From an uncultured Muribaculaceae bacterium (GTDB taxonomy: Bacteria; Bacteroidota; Bacteroidia; Bacteroidales; Muribaculaceae), in assembly GCA_958439725.1 (NCBI GenBank), contig CAUBWJ010000006.1, forward strand, positions 32,959 to 96,958: 64,000 nucleotides of DNA. Direction: 5' to 3'. This document shows positions 63,673 through 64,000 of the stretch, one piece after another. The notes under the pieces were generated by a model. The model searched no databases and was not told where the DNA came from. It saw only the letters and a program-made list of their open reading frames with translations. The translations under genes and the position numbers were made by a program. Each line of letters starts with the position of its first letter. The first letter of the stretch is position 1.

Positions 63673-63704
63673 CAAAATTAGCGATAACGTAATTAGTAAT
63701 CAAA
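63673..63704 (-). promoter_or_regulatory. Promoter of the YihY gene
   Basis: On the minus strand, TTTG at 63704-63701, 20 nt, TAATTTTG at 63680-63673. The leader is under 15 nt. Confidence 0.75.
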
Positions 63705-63750
63705 TTTGAAACTTCAAAACGGAGATAAAAGTTCCGGTACGGATAAAATA

Positions 63751-63783
63751 AAAGAGGCATACACAATTCGGTGTAGCCTCTTT
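63751..63783 (-). terminator. Terminator of rpsO
   Basis: AAAGAGGC and TACAC pair with GTGTA and GCCTCTTT around one bulged A. On the minus strand the arm runs into TTTTATTTTAT, a good T tract. Confidence 0.85.
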
Positions 63784-63814
63784 CAGTGTAATCTTCAAGT
63801 AGATCTCTTGCGGA

Positions 63815-64000
63815 TCACTTTCTGATACCAAGCTCTTTCTGGGCGATGATGGCACGGTAGCGGTTGATGTCTTTACGAATGAGATAATCGAGAAGACGAC
63901 GACGCTTACCTACAAGAGCCTTAAGAGCGCGAGCAGTGGTATAATCTTTGTGATTTGACTTGAGGTGTTCAGTCAAATGAGCAATACGGACTGAGAATAA
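63815..64000 (-). CDS. rpsO: 30S ribosomal protein S15 (C-terminal part; start beyond window)
   Basis: 62 codons are visible, open to the right edge. The sequence LFSVRIAHLTEHLKS, the core LVGKRRRLLDYL and the end AIIAQKELGIRK are canonical S15, which binds 16S rRNA helix 22 early in assembly. The N-terminal third lies outside the window. It ends at the terminator at 63751-63783. Confidence 0.95.
   Translation of the reverse strand, partial: LFSVRIAHLTEHLKSNHKDYTTARALKALVGKRRRLLDYLIRKDINRYRAIIAQKELGIRK

Noticed and set aside
1..64000. CRISPR array or cas genes
   Set aside because: No regularly spaced direct repeats and no Cas-like protein were found on either strand.

Overview
The window reads as chromosome of a Bacteroidales bacterium, most likely family Muribaculaceae. 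Three things support this. Promoters repeatedly show the Bacteroidota form, TTG or TTTG, 18-21 nt, then TAnnTTTG. Shine-Dalgarno sequences are largely absent. The gene content is typical: split methylmalonyl-CoA mutase, PorT and OmpA envelope proteins, DUF4838 and PepSY-like secreted proteins, and short paired chromate transporters. The family-level assignment is an inference. I see no prophage, CRISPR array or complete insertion sequence.

Layout, 1-24 kb: a 5'-truncated nadE and a secreted PepSY-like protein read rightward against valS. A seven-gene thiamine operon (thiD-thiS-tenI-like-thiE-thiG-thiC-thiH, minus strand) sits behind a TPP riboswitch and shares a divergent promoter region with a DEAD-box helicase. 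A yqgE gene follows. Next comes a 357-bp inverted-repeat element with a TAA target duplication, wedged between a probable promoter and a Dxs-like transketolase gene. After that lie a DUF4838 secreted protein, an NlpC/P60 peptidase and the two methylmalonyl-CoA mutase subunits (the succinate/propionate route).

24-35 kb: a ThrE-type exporter in two parts with a small membrane ORF, a LysR regulator, an OmpA lipoprotein, a DMT transporter, an AlkD/HEAT-like protein, a LysM plus periplasmic-binding fusion, a PorT-like barrel, holA, a standalone HsdR-N-like nuclease, a Dabb protein and an ABC-F protein with one apparently dead ATP site.

35-43 kb: tRNA-Met(CAT), then a minus-strand accessory block driven by one good promoter: hsdM, a four-helix-bundle (S23-like) gene, hsdS, hsdR, a short BRO-N gene and a Nim-like flavoprotein. 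This is the only clear defence island in the window. It carries two copies of a 9-bp GGGCCAATA-type repeat tract.

43-64 kb: housekeeping and envelope genes: dnaJ-grpE, ispE, dnaB, a 21-residue leucine-rich-repeat secreted protein, lepA, nhaA, a histidine kinase/OmpR pair, a DUF3737-patB-MATE cluster, a META lipoprotein, a chromate transporter pair coupled to folC, ridA, a YihY/BrkB membrane protein and the C-terminal part of rpsO.

The strongest candidates for something undescribed are the inverted-repeat element, whose two arms carry different but equally well-paired inner hairpins, and the S23-like gene embedded in the type I restriction operon. All family calls rest on reading the sequence; no database search was run.
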